NCBI GenBank assembly: GCA_022772675.1
Contig: JALEZW010000060.1
Span: forward strand, 1-64,000
Direction of reading: 5' to 3'
Source: Agathobacter sp.
Lineage (GTDB): Bacteria; Bacillota; Clostridia; Lachnospirales; Lachnospiraceae
DNA length: 64,000 nucleotides
The notes under the pieces are model-generated. The model worked only from the letters and a program-made list of their open reading frames with translations. It was not told the DNA's origin and made no database searches. Within the stretch, counting starts at the first letter, position 1. Each line of letters opens with the position of its first letter. The position numbers were made by a program, and so were the translations under genes. This document shows, piece by piece, positions 1 to 9,668 of the stretch.

Positions 1-128
1 CCCTTAGCTTTGGCTGTATCCTTCCCACTACTAGGGCGGATTAGGGACTTTCACCCATTAGAAACGTGCGCCGCAAGGCGCACAAGAGAGCCCGGAAACC
101 CTGATAAATCAAGGCTTCCGGGCTTAAG
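1..128. other. Structured edge segment, possible end of a mobile element
   Basis: No convincing gene is seen here. There are two strong inverted repeats: GTGCGCC/GGCGCAC with a GCAA loop (66-83), and AGCCCGGAA/TTCCGGGCT (89-124). The second has no T-run, so it is not a standard terminator. The segment abuts a DUF975 gene lacking its normal N-terminus, which fits the end of an inserted element or a rearrangement junction. The element is cut by the window edge and I cannot name it. Confidence 0.35.
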
Positions 129-800
129 TTGACCACAGTGGTGCAGAACAATATTACAGATGAAACAGATATCCTTGATGGAGAGGATGGGGATTCCCTT
201 GAGAATGATATAACAACCATGATTGATGAGGGTGGTATTGCAGCTCTTGCGGTTTTTGTTTCTGTGTTTCTGATTGTTTTTATTATCTGTATGGCAATTG
301 CGCTTGTTTTGAATGCATTCATTGTGAATCCACTGGCAGTTGGCTGCAGACGGTTCTTTGTTCGTAACTTAAATGAGCCGGCACAGGTTGGAAATATCGG
401 ATATGCCTTTGATAATAATTACAAGAATATTACAAAGACCATGTTTTTCCGTGATCTTTATACAGTTCTTTGGACTTTGCTTTTTGTAATTCCGGGACTG
501 GTAAAGGCATATGAGTACGCAATGATTCCGTATCTTCTTGCAGATAACCCGCAGATGACAAAGGAACAGGCCTTTGCAGAGAGCAAGCGTATGATGCATG
601 GAAATAAGTGGAAGACCTTTGTGCTGGATCTTTCCTTTATTGGCTGGCATATCCTTTCTGCATTTACACTGGGGATTCTTGAGTTTTTCTATGTAGCACC
701 GTATGTGAATGCAACACACGCAGCGTTATATGAGACATTGCGGTATGGTAATCCGGTGAACAACCAGAATACTGTGAATAATGGGGCATTCAATAACTAG
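129..800 (+). pseudogene. DUF975 family membrane protein, 5'-truncated
   Basis: The 223 codons match the C-terminal three quarters of DUF975 integral membrane proteins. A hydrophobic segment lies at residues ~38-62, followed by the family-typical NPLAVGCRRFF stretch. Two further membrane segments lie at about 112-132 and 165-190, and the tail is Asn-rich. Full-length members start with a basic helix and an extra membrane segment, both absent here. The only start is a TTG at 129 directly after the hairpins of bases 66-124, with no ribosome binding site, so I call it truncated and probably non-functional. It lies 8 bp upstream of a response regulator gene. The function of DUF975 is unknown. Confidence 0.6.
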
Positions 801-808
801 GGGAATGT

Positions 809-1498
809 ATGGGTTATACAATTTTAATTGCTGATGATGAGCCGGAGATACGAAATCTTCTCCGGCTGTATCTTGAAAATGAAAATTATCAGATTATAGA
901 GGCAAAGGATGGCAGGGAGGCACTTTCTCTGTTAAGAGAGAAAAAGTCGGATCTGTGCCTTTTGGATATTATGATGCCGGAGATGGACGGCTATCATGTT
1001 CTGCAGGAACTGCGAAAGGAAAGTAATATTCCGGTAATCATTCTCTCGGCAAAGGATGCGGACTCGGAAAAAATTCTGGGACTTAATCTGGGAGCGGATG
1101 ACTATCTGGCAAAACCCTTTAATCCACTGGAAGCCGTGGCTCGGGTGAATTCCAATATCCGTAGATTTTATGCTCTTGGAACCAGAGAAAAGGATCAGAT
1201 GAGCGCAGAGATTAAGGTAAAGGATCTGACACTGGATCCGGATGCCTGCGCCCTGTATAAAAACGGGGAACTGATTGAACTTTCCTCTGTAGAATACAGA
1301 ATCATGGAACTTTTTATGAGACATCCGGGAAAGGTGTTTACCAAACAGCAGATTTATGAGCAGGGCTGGGGAGAGGCCTATATCGTGGCAGATAACAATA
1401 TTATGGTATGTATCAGCAAGCTTCGGGCAAAACTGGATGATGATCCCGCTGCCTATATTCGTACAATCCGTGGACTTGGCTACCGGCTGGAGAGATAG
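809..1498 (+). CDS. OmpR-family response regulator (VanR-like)
   Basis: A 229-aa two-component response regulator. The receiver domain (residues ~3-115) has the acidic pair DDE near residue 10, the phosphoacceptor Asp in LLDIMMPEMDG (~52) and the conserved Lys in AKPFNP. The C-terminal winged helix (~135-228) ends in the typical IRTIRGLGYRLE. An AGGGGA ribosome binding site precedes the ATG. The gene sits 3 bp before its histidine kinase, so the two form a cognate pair. The sequence resembles VanR-type regulators, but no vancomycin resistance genes are present, so the signal and targets are unknown. Confidence 0.92.
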   Translation: MGYTILIADDEPEIRNLLRLYLENENYQIIEAKDGREALSLLREKKSDLCLLDIMMPEMDGYHVLQELRKESNIPVIILSAKDADSEKILGLNLGADDYLAKPFNPLEAVARVNSNIRRFYALGTREKDQMSAEIKVKDLTLDPDACALYKNGELIELSSVEYRIMELFMRHPGKVFTKQQIYEQGWGEAYIVADNNIMVCISKLRAKLDDDPAAYIRTIRGLGYRLER

Positions 1499-1501
1499 AA
1501 G

Positions 1502-2710
1502 ATGCATAGAGAAGAAAGTCTACAATGGTTTTTGATCAAAAGATTTATTTATATTCTGGTACTTGTTACTATTGTACAGTCACTGATCAGTATGCTGATT
1601 ACCAGAGTTATTCTTCCGGTCATTATGCAGGTATATTTTCCAAAATTCTCAGGAACGACAGCAGTTGGCAGAACAGAGCTTTTGTTTTTTCTTGGATGTG
1701 TGCTTTTGATTCTGTTTTTTAATGCTGTTCATACACTGCTGCCATCGGGACTTCAGACACCGGTTCAGTGGATGCTGGGATCCCTGCAGACATGGATGAA
1801 TAAAAGAGTTCCGGATACGGCTGCCGGAGTTGCGCTGCAGGAGATGGAACAATCAGAGGCAGCATCACTGTTTTTGGTTTTTCTGACGCTTATGCTGTTT
1901 ATTCTGCTTCCCTACGTTCTTGGAGCTTTTGGATATGCGAAGATTGTTATCCGGGAATTTAAAGAGATACAGAGAGGGCGGGAGGAACAGCAGAGAAATT
2001 TTGACAGGCAGAGGAATCTGATGCTTTCGGATATTGCCCATGACCTGCGCACACCTATGACAACCGTGTCCGGATATGCGAAGGCACTGGCGGATGGAAT
2101 GGTGCAGGAACCGGAAAAACAGAAAGAATATCTGGATGCGATTCAGAGTAAAACAGTCCGGATGAATGAACTGATCAACCTGTTGTTTGAATATGTGAAA
2201 CTGGACAGTGATGGATTTACACTGGATTTAAAACCGGTGGATTTGTGTGAGCTATTAAGGGAAAATGTGGCACTGCTCTATTCGGATATGGAATCTGCAG
2301 GCATGACCCTTGATGTGAAAATTCCGGATGAACCGATGATGGTCAATGCCGACACCTTACAGCTTTCCCGTGTGGTTACAAATCTTTTGACCAATGCCAT
2401 CCGTCATAATCCCTATGGTACAAGGATTATGATTACCACATACCATGAGTTTGATAAAATTTACGTTTTTGTGGCAGACAGCGGAGTGGTGATACCGGAT
2501 GGAGAAGCAGATCATCTGTTTGAGCCTTTTGCCCGTGGGGACAGATCCCGCGGAAGCAGTGGTGGGAGCGGGCTGGGACTCTCCATTGCCAAAAAGGTGG
2601 TGGAAATGCATGGATGGAAGCTTTCTTTGTTACAACAGCCGGGGATTCAGCATTATGAAGTAGTGGCAGGCTATGCAAAAGCATTTTTAATTCAGATAAC
2701 AACGGTGTAA
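1502..2710 (+). CDS. Sensor histidine kinase (VanS-like)
   Basis: A 402-aa membrane histidine kinase. Hydrophobic segments lie near residues 13-35, 58-78 and 120-145. The HisKA phosphoacceptor motif DIAHDLRTPM lies near residue 180, followed by an HATPase domain with N box (NLLTNAIRHNP), G1 (DSGVVIP), F box (LFEPFARGD) and G2 (GSGLGLSIAKK). It should autophosphorylate on His and phosphorylate the regulator encoded immediately upstream. The gap between the two genes is only 3 bp, which implies one transcript. The input domain is short and gives no clue to the signal. Confidence 0.92.
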   Translation: MHREESLQWFLIKRFIYILVLVTIVQSLISMLITRVILPVIMQVYFPKFSGTTAVGRTELLFFLGCVLLILFFNAVHTLLPSGLQTPVQWMLGSLQTWMNKRVPDTAAGVALQEMEQSEAASLFLVFLTLMLFILLPYVLGAFGYAKIVIREFKEIQRGREEQQRNFDRQRNLMLSDIAHDLRTPMTTVSGYAKALADGMVQEPEKQKEYLDAIQSKTVRMNELINLLFEYVKLDSDGFTLDLKPVDLCELLRENVALLYSDMESAGMTLDVKIPDEPMMVNADTLQLSRVVTNLLTNAIRHNPYGTRIMITTYHEFDKIYVFVADSGVVIPDGEADHLFEPFARGDRSRGSSGGSGLGLSIAKKVVEMHGWKLSLLQQPGIQHYEVVAGYAKAFLIQITTV

Positions 2711-2749
2711 ATGGTATAAAATATATCGTTTGGGAAAGGAGGAAAACAT

Positions 2750-3193
2750 ATGTTGGCGTTTAATCCATATATTATATTGTGGGTTGTTCTGGTGATTATC
2801 TGCATTCTGGTGGAACTGGCAACGGTGGGACTTACGGCCATCTGGTTTGCGGCGGGGGCATTGGTTTCCCTGGCAGCGGCAGCACTGGGAGCAAATCCGA
2901 TAGTTCAGATTATTCTGTTTCTCGCTGTATCCATTGTACTTCTCGCTGCAACGAGGCCATGGGCGAAAAAGTATATTAATTCCAGAACGCAGAGTACCAA
3001 TGCCGACAGTCTGATTGGCCAGACCATTCAGATTAAGGAACGTGTCAGCAATATGGATCAGACCGGGATGGCAGTGGTCCACGGACAGGAGTGGACAGTG
3101 CGGACCCGTAATGATAATGAGATCATTGAACCGGGAGAAAAGGCAAAGATTCTGGCAATCAGTGGTGTCAAACTTATAGTAGCAAAGGAATAG
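2750..3193 (+). CDS. NfeD-like membrane protein
   Basis: A 147-aa protein with two or three hydrophobic segments in residues 1-72 and a C-terminal OB-fold-like region (~80-147) with the family pattern of TGMAVVHGQEWTVRT followed by an IAISGVKLIV-type strand. This is the short NfeD type without the ClpP-like protease domain. NfeD partners are normally encoded beside SPFH proteins, as here (the SPFH gene starts 17 bp downstream), and the two probably form a membrane microdomain complex. The AAAGGAGG ribosome binding site is well spaced from ATG 2750. Confidence 0.85.
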   Translation: MLAFNPYIILWVVLVIICILVELATVGLTAIWFAAGALVSLAAAALGANPIVQIILFLAVSIVLLAATRPWAKKYINSRTQSTNADSLIGQTIQIKERVSNMDQTGMAVVHGQEWTVRTRNDNEIIEPGEKAKILAISGVKLIVAKE

Positions 3194-3210
3194 AAAAAGG
3201 AGGATTTAAA

Positions 3211-4134
3211 ATGGGATTTATTGCATTTATTGTAATCGTAGTCATTGCACTGATCATTCTTGTGAACTGTGTAAAGATTGTACCGCAGGCACATGCCATG
3301 GTTGTGGAGCGTTTAGGGGGATATCTGACCACATGGTCGGTAGGTCTTCATTTCAAGGTTCCGTTTATTGACCGTATTGCAAAAAACGTGCTGTTAAAAG
3401 AGCAGGTTGTAGATTTCCCGCCGCAGCCGGTTATTACAAAGGATAACGTAACCATGCAGATCGATACCGTTGTCTATTTTGAGATTACCGACCCGAAGCT
3501 GTATGCATACGGAGTTGAGAATCCGATTATGGCAATTGAAAACCTGACGGCAACTACGCTTCGTAACATTATCGGAGATCTGGAACTGGATGAGACACTG
3601 ACATCCCGTGAAACCATTAATACTAAGATGCGCGCAACTCTCGATGTTGCAACGGATCCCTGGGGTATTAAGGTAAACCGTGTAGAGTTAAAGAATATTA
3701 TTCCGCCGAAGGCAATTCAGGATGCCATGGAGAAGCAGATGAAGGCAGAGCGTGAGAGACGTGAAGCCATTCTTCGTGCTGAAGGTGAAAAGAAATCTAC
3801 GATTCTTGTGGCAGAAGGTAATAAGGAATCTGCAATTCTGGATGCAGAGGCAGAAAAGCAGGCAGCCATTCTTCGTGCCGAGGCACAGAAGGAAGCTACA
3901 ATCAAGGAGGCAGAAGGTCAGGCAGCTGCGATTCTTAAGATTCAGCAGGCAAATGCAAACGGTCTTCTTATGTTAAAAGAGGCAGCTCCGGATAATGCGG
4001 TACTGCAGCTTAAGAGTCTCGAGGCCTTTGCAAAGGCGGCAGATGGCCAGGCAACCAAGATTATCATTCCGTCTGATATTCAGGGCATTGCAGGACTCTG
4101 CAAGTCTATTGCAGAAGTAGTAAACGAAAAGTAA
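3211..4134 (+). CDS. SPFH/Band 7 (stomatin-like) protein
   Basis: A 307-aa membrane scaffold protein. One N-terminal membrane segment (~2-22) precedes the SPFH/Band 7 domain (~25-180), with the family hallmarks VVERLGGY and DNVTMQIDTVVYF. Next comes a long Ala/Glu-rich coiled coil (~180-255) built from an 11-12-residue pattern (RAEGEKKSTIL, VAEGNKESAIL, DAEAEKQAAIL, RAEAQKEATI). The C-terminal part resembles QmcA/stomatin proteins. It assembles as membrane oligomers and is paired with the NfeD-like gene upstream. The repeats are normal for the family. Confidence 0.92.
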   Translation: MGFIAFIVIVVIALIILVNCVKIVPQAHAMVVERLGGYLTTWSVGLHFKVPFIDRIAKNVLLKEQVVDFPPQPVITKDNVTMQIDTVVYFEITDPKLYAYGVENPIMAIENLTATTLRNIIGDLELDETLTSRETINTKMRATLDVATDPWGIKVNRVELKNIIPPKAIQDAMEKQMKAERERREAILRAEGEKKSTILVAEGNKESAILDAEAEKQAAILRAEAQKEATIKEAEGQAAAILKIQQANANGLLMLKEAAPDNAVLQLKSLEAFAKAADGQATKIIIPSDIQGIAGLCKSIAEVVNEK

Positions 4135-4159
4135 AGTCAGATATTTGCAGTATTTTGCC

Positions 4160-4208
4160 AAGAGGGACATATGGAGCTAATCCTCCATTATGTCCCTCTT
4201 GCTTTTTT
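4160..4208 (+). terminator. Rho-independent terminator after the SPFH gene
   Basis: The arms AAGAGGGACATA and TATGTCCCTCTT, extended by TGGAG/CTCCA, form a long hairpin followed by GCTTTTTT. It closes the two-component/NfeD/SPFH group. Confidence 0.9.
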
Positions 4209-4253
4209 ATTGGGGGTACCTGTTTTCCACTGGGATGGCTGAGAAAAAAAGAC

Positions 4254-4282
4254 TTTATTTGAGTGGGAAAAAATGATATACT
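4254..4282 (+). promoter_or_regulatory. Probable sigma-A promoter of gdpP-rplI-dnaB
   Basis: TATACT at 4277-4282 has an upstream TG (extended -10). A weak TTTATT -35 lies 17 bp further upstream. It would give a leader of about 55 nt before the gdpP ATG. Confidence 0.5.
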
Positions 4283-4346
4283 ATAGTGTATTGTAATGCC
4301 TTAAACAAATTCTCTATGGATTGTAAAACCGGAACAGGAGAGAAAA

Positions 4347-6398
4347 ATGAAATCAAGGGTTCGATTTAAAGGAAAGCTGAGATCCTATTTGTGCTGGCCT
4401 TTGTGGCTGACCATTCCGATGGTGCTTGCAGATATCGGAATCTTTTTTTTCAGTTTTCCGGCCGGAGTCATACTGACAGTATTCACCGGTGCTTATTTTT
4501 TGCTGGAGATTTGTCTCTATCAGTACACCAAGCCACGGCTGGCAAATGAGGTAATCAATTTTGCCACACAGTATGCTACCGTACAAAAGCGTCTGTTGAA
4601 CGAATTTGAGATTCCCTATGCCCTTTTGGACTCTACAGGGAAAATCCTGTGGGTAAATGAGCAGTTTGCAGCGCTGAATGAGATTAACAGAAACTACCAC
4701 AAGTCCATTACCACGCTTTTTTCCAGTGTGACACGGGAATTTCTGCAGAAGCACGAAGATGCGCAGAATATGAAGGTGGAGAAGAAAGACCGAATTTTCC
4801 GCATTTCCCTCAATCGAATTTATTTTGATGATATTATGGGGGAGAGTAAGGAAATAGAGGTGGAGGACTCTCAGGAATTTCTGACAGCACTGTACCTGTT
4901 TGATGAGACGGAAATGCAGCATTACAAGACGGAGAATCAGAATCAGAAGCTGGTTTCTGCTCTTGTTTATATTGACAATTATGAGGAGGCATTAGACAGT
5001 ATCGAGGACGTCAAGCGCTCCCTTCTCATTGCACTGATCGACCGTAAAGTGAACCAGTATTTTTCCAAAGTGGATGCCCTTGTGCGGAAAATTGAAAAGG
5101 ATAAATATTTTGTTGTCTTTAAATATATGTATCTGGATCAGCTGATGGAAGACCGTTTTAGTGTACTTGAGGATGTGAAGACGGTAAAAGTCGGAAATGA
5201 GATGGCAGTAACGCTCAGTATCGGCGTGGGAATCAAGGGGGATTCCTATAATGAAAACTACGAGCAGGCGCGGGCTGCCATTGACCTGGCACTGGGACGC
5301 GGAGGCGACCAGGTCGTGGTAAAGAATGGGGAGGACATAACTTACTTTGGCGGTAAAGCAAAGCAGGTAGAGCGGAATACCCGTGTAAAGGCAAGGGTAA
5401 AGGCACATGCACTTCATGAGATCATTGAGAGCCGTGAGAATGTCATTATCATGGGGCATAACCTGACAGATGTGGATTCCCTGGGGGCCGGAATCGGAAT
5501 ATTTTGTGCGGCAAAGATTCTGGGAAAACGCGCGCAGATTGTCATCAATGACCCTACAAGTTCCGTACGTCCGTTAATGGAATGTTTTTCACCGGAGAAG
5601 GGATATCCGGAAGATTTGTTTATCAATAGTGAAATTGCATTGGAGGAAGTCAGCCGGAACACACTGGTCATGGTTGTGGATACGAACCGCCCAAGCTATA
5701 CGGAGTGCCCGGAGCTTCTGAAAAAGACCGATACGATTGTTGTCTTTGACCATCACAGACAGAGCAGTGAGGTGATTGAGAATCCAATTCTTTCCTACAT
5801 AGAGCCCTATGCATCATCGGCCTGCGAGATGGTGGCTGAGGTTCTACAGTATTTTCAGGAGGGCTTTAAGTTGTCTGCGACAGAAGCAGACTGTCTGTAT
5901 GCAGGAATTCTGATTGATACAAATAACTTTATGACAAAAACCGGTGTGCGGACCTTTGAGGCAGCTGCTTATTTGAAACGTTCCGGTGCAGAAGTGACCC
6001 GTGTGCGCAAGATGCTTAGGAACGATATGGCAAGCTATAAGGCGAGGGCAGAGGCCGTACGGCATGCAGAAGTATATCGTGGTGCCTTTGCCATTTCGGT
6101 CTGTCCCAGTGAGGAATTGGAAAGTCCTACCATTGTGGGAGCACAGGCGGCTAATGAACTATTAAATATTATTGGAATAAAGGCTTCCTTCGTCCTGACA
6201 GAGTATGCGGGAAAAATTTATATCAGTTCCCGTTCCATTGATGAAATCAATGTACAGCTGATCATGGAGCGCATGGGCGGCGGCGGTCACCTTAACGTAG
6301 CAGGGGCACAGCTGACCGGGTGTACCATTACAGAGGCTAAGCATGTAATTATGAAGACGTTGGACGAAATGCTGGAAAAAGGAGATATACAGGTATGA
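4347..6398 (+). CDS. gdpP: GdpP-type c-di-AMP phosphodiesterase
   Basis: A 683-aa protein of full family length. Two membrane segments (~15-58) are followed by a PAS-like domain (~70-165), a degenerate GGDEF domain (~175-335, GRGGDQ instead of GGDEF), and DHH plus DHHA1 domains (~360-680). The DHH metal motifs are intact: GHNLTDVDS near 370, DHH in VVFDHHRQ near 465, and GGGGH near 643. It hydrolyses c-di-AMP at the membrane, affecting cell-wall and osmotic homeostasis. Its stop overlaps the rplI start (ATGA), the usual Firmicutes gdpP-rplI-dnaB arrangement. Confidence 0.95.
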   Translation: MKSRVRFKGKLRSYLCWPLWLTIPMVLADIGIFFFSFPAGVILTVFTGAYFLLEICLYQYTKPRLANEVINFATQYATVQKRLLNEFEIPYALLDSTGKILWVNEQFAALNEINRNYHKSITTLFSSVTREFLQKHEDAQNMKVEKKDRIFRISLNRIYFDDIMGESKEIEVEDSQEFLTALYLFDETEMQHYKTENQNQKLVSALVYIDNYEEALDSIEDVKRSLLIALIDRKVNQYFSKVDALVRKIEKDKYFVVFKYMYLDQLMEDRFSVLEDVKTVKVGNEMAVTLSIGVGIKGDSYNENYEQARAAIDLALGRGGDQVVVKNGEDITYFGGKAKQVERNTRVKARVKAHALHEIIESRENVIIMGHNLTDVDSLGAGIGIFCAAKILGKRAQIVINDPTSSVRPLMECFSPEKGYPEDLFINSEIALEEVSRNTLVMVVDTNRPSYTECPELLKKTDTIVVFDHHRQSSEVIENPILSYIEPYASSACEMVAEVLQYFQEGFKLSATEADCLYAGILIDTNNFMTKTGVRTFEAAAYLKRSGAEVTRVRKMLRNDMASYKARAEAVRHAEVYRGAFAISVCPSEELESPTIVGAQAANELLNIIGIKASFVLTEYAGKIYISSRSIDEINVQLIMERMGGGGHLNVAGAQLTGCTITEAKHVIMKTLDEMLEKGDIQV

Positions 6399-6841
6399 AA
6401 GTAATTTTACTGGAAGATGTGAAAGCCCTTGGAAAAAAGGGTGAGATTGTGAATGTCAGTGATGGCTATGCAAGAAATGCCATTCTGCCAAAGAAACTGG
6501 GAGTGGAGGCAACTCCAAAGAACCTTAATGACTTAAAGCTGCAGAATCAGCATGCTGATAAAGTGGCGGCTGAGAATCTGGAGAATGCAAAGGAACTTGC
6601 CAGGGTGATTGCAGAGAAGAAGGTCGTTGTTAAGATTAAGGCTGGAGAAGGCGGCAAGATATTTGGCTCGGTCTCCACAAAAGAGATTGCACAGGCAGCA
6701 AAAGAGCAGGCAGGGCTGGAACTTGATAAGAAGAAAATGCAGTTAAATGAGGCAATCAAGGCCCTGGGAACTTATGAAATCCCCGTAAAGCTGCATCCAA
6801 AGGTTACGGCAAAACTTACGGTACAGGTGGTGGAGGCATAA
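6395..6841 (+). CDS. rplI: 50S ribosomal protein bL9
   Basis: The 148 aa match L9 over its full length. The N-terminal domain starts [19 protein letters not shown] and has the conserved [12 protein letters not shown] Lys/Glu-rich helix links it to a C-terminal domain with [13 protein letters not shown]. It binds 23S rRNA domain V. The start overlaps the gdpP stop by 4 bp, so translation is coupled. Confidence 0.98.
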   Translation: MKVILLEDVKALGKKGEIVNVSDGYARNAILPKKLGVEATPKNLNDLKLQNQHADKVAAENLENAKELARVIAEKKVVVKIKAGEGGKIFGSVSTKEIAQAAKEQAGLELDKKKMQLNEAIKALGTYEIPVKLHPKVTAKLTVQVVEA

Positions 6842-6973
6842 CCGGTTTTAAGCTGTTGCGTGGCCTGTAACAGAACAGGGCTGTGGGAGATGCAGCTTTT
6901 CACAGAGCAGTGACGAATGCTGTCATAGGCAGCAGGGCATGAAGTCAGGTTAAAAAAGACAGGAGGAAGACAC

Positions 6974-8305
6974 GTGGAAGATACTGTGGTCAGGCGGGTG
7001 ATGCCCAACAGCCAGGAAGCAGAGAAGTCGGTCATCGGTTCCATGATCATGGATCAGGACGCAATCGTTACGGCAATGGAGCTCCTTATGAAAGAGGATT
7101 TCTACCATCAGCAGTATGGAGTCCTTTTTGAGGCAATGGTGGAGCTTCATAACAGTGGACAGCCGGTAGATCTGGTTACTCTGTCTGCCAAACTAAAGGA
7201 AAAGGATGTTCCGGAGGAGGTATCCAGCCCCGGTTTTATTGGTGGCCTGGTACGGGATGTGCCGACTTCTGCGAATGTTAAATATTATTGTAATATTGTA
7301 AAAGAAAATGCGATGAAGCGGAAGCTGATTCGTGTTACGGAAGAAATTGAAAACGAGTGCTATGCAGGCAAGGAATCCTTAGAGAGCATCATGGATAAGA
7401 CGGAACATGATGTGTTTGCGCTCCTTTCCAGCAGAACCGGCGGGGATTATGTTCCAATCCGGCAGGTGGTTATGAATGCTCTGGAAAAGATTGAGAAGGC
7501 TTCCCAGCAGTCCGGTACGGTAACCGGTATTCCTACCGGCTTTATTGATCTGGATTACCGGACGGCAGGACTGCAGCCCTCGGATCTGATTCTGATTGCT
7601 GCACGTCCTTCCATGGGAAAGACTGCGTTTGTATTAAATATTGCGCAGTATGTGGCATTTCATGAGAACATGTGTACCGCGATTTTTTCTCTGGAAATGT
7701 CAAAGGAGCAGCTGGTAAACCGTTTGTTTTCTCTGGAATCCCGTGTGGATGCACAGGCACTTCGTACCGGAAACCTTTCAGATGCGGACTGGGCGAAACT
7801 GGTTGAGGGAGCCGGAATCATCGGAGATTCCGAGCTTATTATTGATGATACTCCTGGAATCAGCATTTCCGAGATGCGCAGCAAATGCAGAAAATATAAG
7901 CTGGAGCATGATTTAAAGTTAATTATCATCGACTACTTACAGCTGATGTCCGGTTCCGGAAGAAGTTCAGACAGCCGCCAGCAGGAGATTTCAGATATTT
8001 CCAGGTCCTTAAAGGCACTTGCAAGGGAGTTAAATGTTCCTGTGATCGCACTTTCCCAGCTTTCCCGTGCGGTGGAGCAGCGGCCGGATCACAGACCGAT
8101 GCTTTCCGACCTTCGAGAGTCCGGAGCGATTGAGCAGGATGCGGATGTGGTAATGTTTATCTATCGCGATGATTATTACAATAAGGATACAGAGCTTAAG
8201 GGGATTTCTGAGATTATCATTGCAAAACAGCGTAATGGTCCTATCGGCACGGTGAACCTGGCATGGCTGCCGGAGTATACCAAATTTGCAAATCTTGAGA
8301 GGTAA
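6974..8305 (+). CDS. dnaB: Replicative DNA helicase DnaB
   Basis: A 443-aa hexameric replication fork helicase. The N-terminal DnaB domain (~10-115, starting from the conserved PNSQEAEKSVIGSM) is followed by a linker and a RecA-like motor with Walker A ARPSMGKTAF (~213), Walker B LIIIDYLQLM and the conserved DLRESGAIEQDADVV. GTG at 6974 is preceded by AGGAGGA with good spacing, which decides the start. About 130 bp without a clear gene separate it from rplI; co-transcription is likely. Confidence 0.97.
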   Translation: MEDTVVRRVMPNSQEAEKSVIGSMIMDQDAIVTAMELLMKEDFYHQQYGVLFEAMVELHNSGQPVDLVTLSAKLKEKDVPEEVSSPGFIGGLVRDVPTSANVKYYCNIVKENAMKRKLIRVTEEIENECYAGKESLESIMDKTEHDVFALLSSRTGGDYVPIRQVVMNALEKIEKASQQSGTVTGIPTGFIDLDYRTAGLQPSDLILIAARPSMGKTAFVLNIAQYVAFHENMCTAIFSLEMSKEQLVNRLFSLESRVDAQALRTGNLSDADWAKLVEGAGIIGDSELIIDDTPGISISEMRSKCRKYKLEHDLKLIIIDYLQLMSGSGRSSDSRQQEISDISRSLKALARELNVPVIALSQLSRAVEQRPDHRPMLSDLRESGAIEQDADVVMFIYRDDYYNKDTELKGISEIIIAKQRNGPIGTVNLAWLPEYTKFANLER

Positions 8306-8345
8306 CCATGAATATGCATCAAATTAAATACATATGCGGAATCTA

Positions 8346-8374
8346 TTGCACTTTTGGTATATTTGTACTAAAAT
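8346..8374 (+). promoter_or_regulatory. Promoter of the ferredoxin gene
   Basis: TTGCAC (8346-8351), a 17-bp spacer and TAAAAT (8369-8374) lie about 54 bp before the ferredoxin ATG. Confidence 0.7.
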
Positions 8375-8427
8375 GATTGCAGACCGTAAGGTTAATAATG
8401 ATCATTATTTTAAGGAGGAATTTTATT

Positions 8428-8598
8428 ATGGCATACGTTATTTCTGATTCATGCGTTAGCTGTGGTACATGTGCAGGCGAGTGTCCTGTAGGAGCTATCT
8501 CCGCAGGTGCTTCTCAGTACGAGATTGATGCAGCTGCTTGCGTTGAGTGTGGTACATGTGCAGGTGTTTGTCCTACAGGTGCTATTTCTCAGGGCTAA
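8428..8598 (+). CDS. 2[4Fe-4S] ferredoxin
   Basis: A 56-aa clostridial electron carrier made of two near-identical halves, each with CxxCxxCxxxCP (CVSCGTCAGECP and CVECGTCAGVCP). All eight cluster cysteines are present. It would carry low-potential electrons for pyruvate oxidation, hydrogenase or similar reactions. I chose ATG 8428 because AAGGAGG lies 9 bp upstream; the longer open frame back to 8377 overlaps the promoter. It is monocistronic, between its own promoter and terminator. Confidence 0.97.
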   Translation: MAYVISDSCVSCGTCAGECPVGAISAGASQYEIDAAACVECGTCAGVCPTGAISQG

Positions 8599-8620
8599 TC
8601 ACATAATAAAAGCTAAAAAG

Positions 8621-8653
8621 AGCTGTCTCTGCATGTGAGGGACAGCTTTTTTT
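8621..8653 (+). terminator. Terminator of the ferredoxin gene
   Basis: The AGCTGTCTCT / AGGGACAGCT hairpin (one G-T pair, 7-nt loop) is followed by a run of T. Confidence 0.9.
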
Positions 8654-8713
8654 CATTTCAGGTAATGATCAAAGAGACTGGGATTAGATGCCCAAAAGAA
8701 AGCGAGGAATGAA

Positions 8714-9610
8714 ATGGCGGAATTAGGGAATCCTAAGAATACCATTGCTGTTTTACAGAAATATCAGTTTAATTTTCAAAAAAAATACGGACAGAATTTT
8801 TTGATCAGCCCGGATATTCTGGAAGAGATCATTGAGGCAGCACAAATTACAAAAGATGATTTTGTATTGGAGATTGGTCCGGGAATCGGAACGATGACAC
8901 AGTATCTGTGTGAAGCGGCAGGTGCTGTGGTGGCTGTGGAAATAGATACCAATCTGATTCCGATTCTAAAGGACACACTTTCGGAATATAATAATGTCGA
9001 AGTGCTGAATGAAGATATTTTAAAGGTAGATATTGCAAAACTTGCGGAGAAAAAAAATGGCGGAAAGCCCATAAAGGTGGTAGCAAATCTTCCATACTAT
9101 ATTACAACACCAATTATTATGGGGCTGTTTGAAAGCCATGTACCCATTGACAGTATCACGATCATGGTGCAAAAGGAAGTGGCAGACCGTATGAAAGAGG
9201 GGCCGGGAAGCAAGGAATATGGTGCCCTTTCCCTTGCAGTACAGTATTATGCCGAACCGGAAATTGTGGTTAATGTACCGCCGAGCTGCTTTATGCCGCA
9301 GCCGAAGGTGGGAAGTGCGGTCATCCGGCTGACCAGACATGAGAAACCACCGGTTTTCGCAAAGAGCGAAAAGCTTTTGTTCCAGGTTATTCGTGCATCT
9401 TTTAACCAGAGAAGAAAGACACTGGCTAACGGACTTTCTAATTTTGGTGCTTTTTCTTTAAAAAAAGAGGAATTGCAGGAGTGTATCATGGAACTGGGAG
9501 TTCCTGCAAATATCAGAGGCGAGGCACTTTCTCTGGAACAGTTTGCGAAGCTCAGCAACATTATATACGACAGGCAACAGGAAAGGAATTCCTCGCAGCG
9601 GACTGAATAA
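8714..9610 (+). CDS. rsmA: 16S rRNA dimethyladenosine transferase RsmA/KsgA
   Basis: A 298-aa SAM-dependent enzyme that dimethylates two adjacent adenosines near the 3' end of 16S rRNA. It has the N-terminal KKYGQNFL, SAM-binding LEIGPGIGTMT, acidic VAVEID, the catalytic NLPYY motif and a C-terminal helical domain with the conserved FNQRRKTL. Length is normal for the family. The start ATG follows GAGGAATGAA. Confidence 0.96.
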   Translation: MAELGNPKNTIAVLQKYQFNFQKKYGQNFLISPDILEEIIEAAQITKDDFVLEIGPGIGTMTQYLCEAAGAVVAVEIDTNLIPILKDTLSEYNNVEVLNEDILKVDIAKLAEKKNGGKPIKVVANLPYYITTPIIMGLFESHVPIDSITIMVQKEVADRMKEGPGSKEYGALSLAVQYYAEPEIVVNVPPSCFMPQPKVGSAVIRLTRHEKPPVFAKSEKLLFQVIRASFNQRRKTLANGLSNFGAFSLKKEELQECIMELGVPANIRGEALSLEQFAKLSNIIYDRQQERNSSQRTE

Positions 9611-9668
9611 AAATACTGAGGGTGGTAATACTGAAATCAAAGACTAAATGATGATGGAGGTAAGCCCA

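Noticed and set aside
809-2710. VanRS-like pair as a vancomycin resistance locus
   Set aside because: No vanHAX or related genes are present, and similarity to VanRS is general for this regulator class.
3730-3930. Tandem 11-12-residue repeats in the SPFH protein
   Set aside because: This Ala/Glu heptad-like coiled coil is normal for stomatin-type proteins and needs no special explanation.
8450-8595. Internal duplication in the small gene at 8428
   Set aside because: The two halves are the standard two-cluster ferredoxin repeat.
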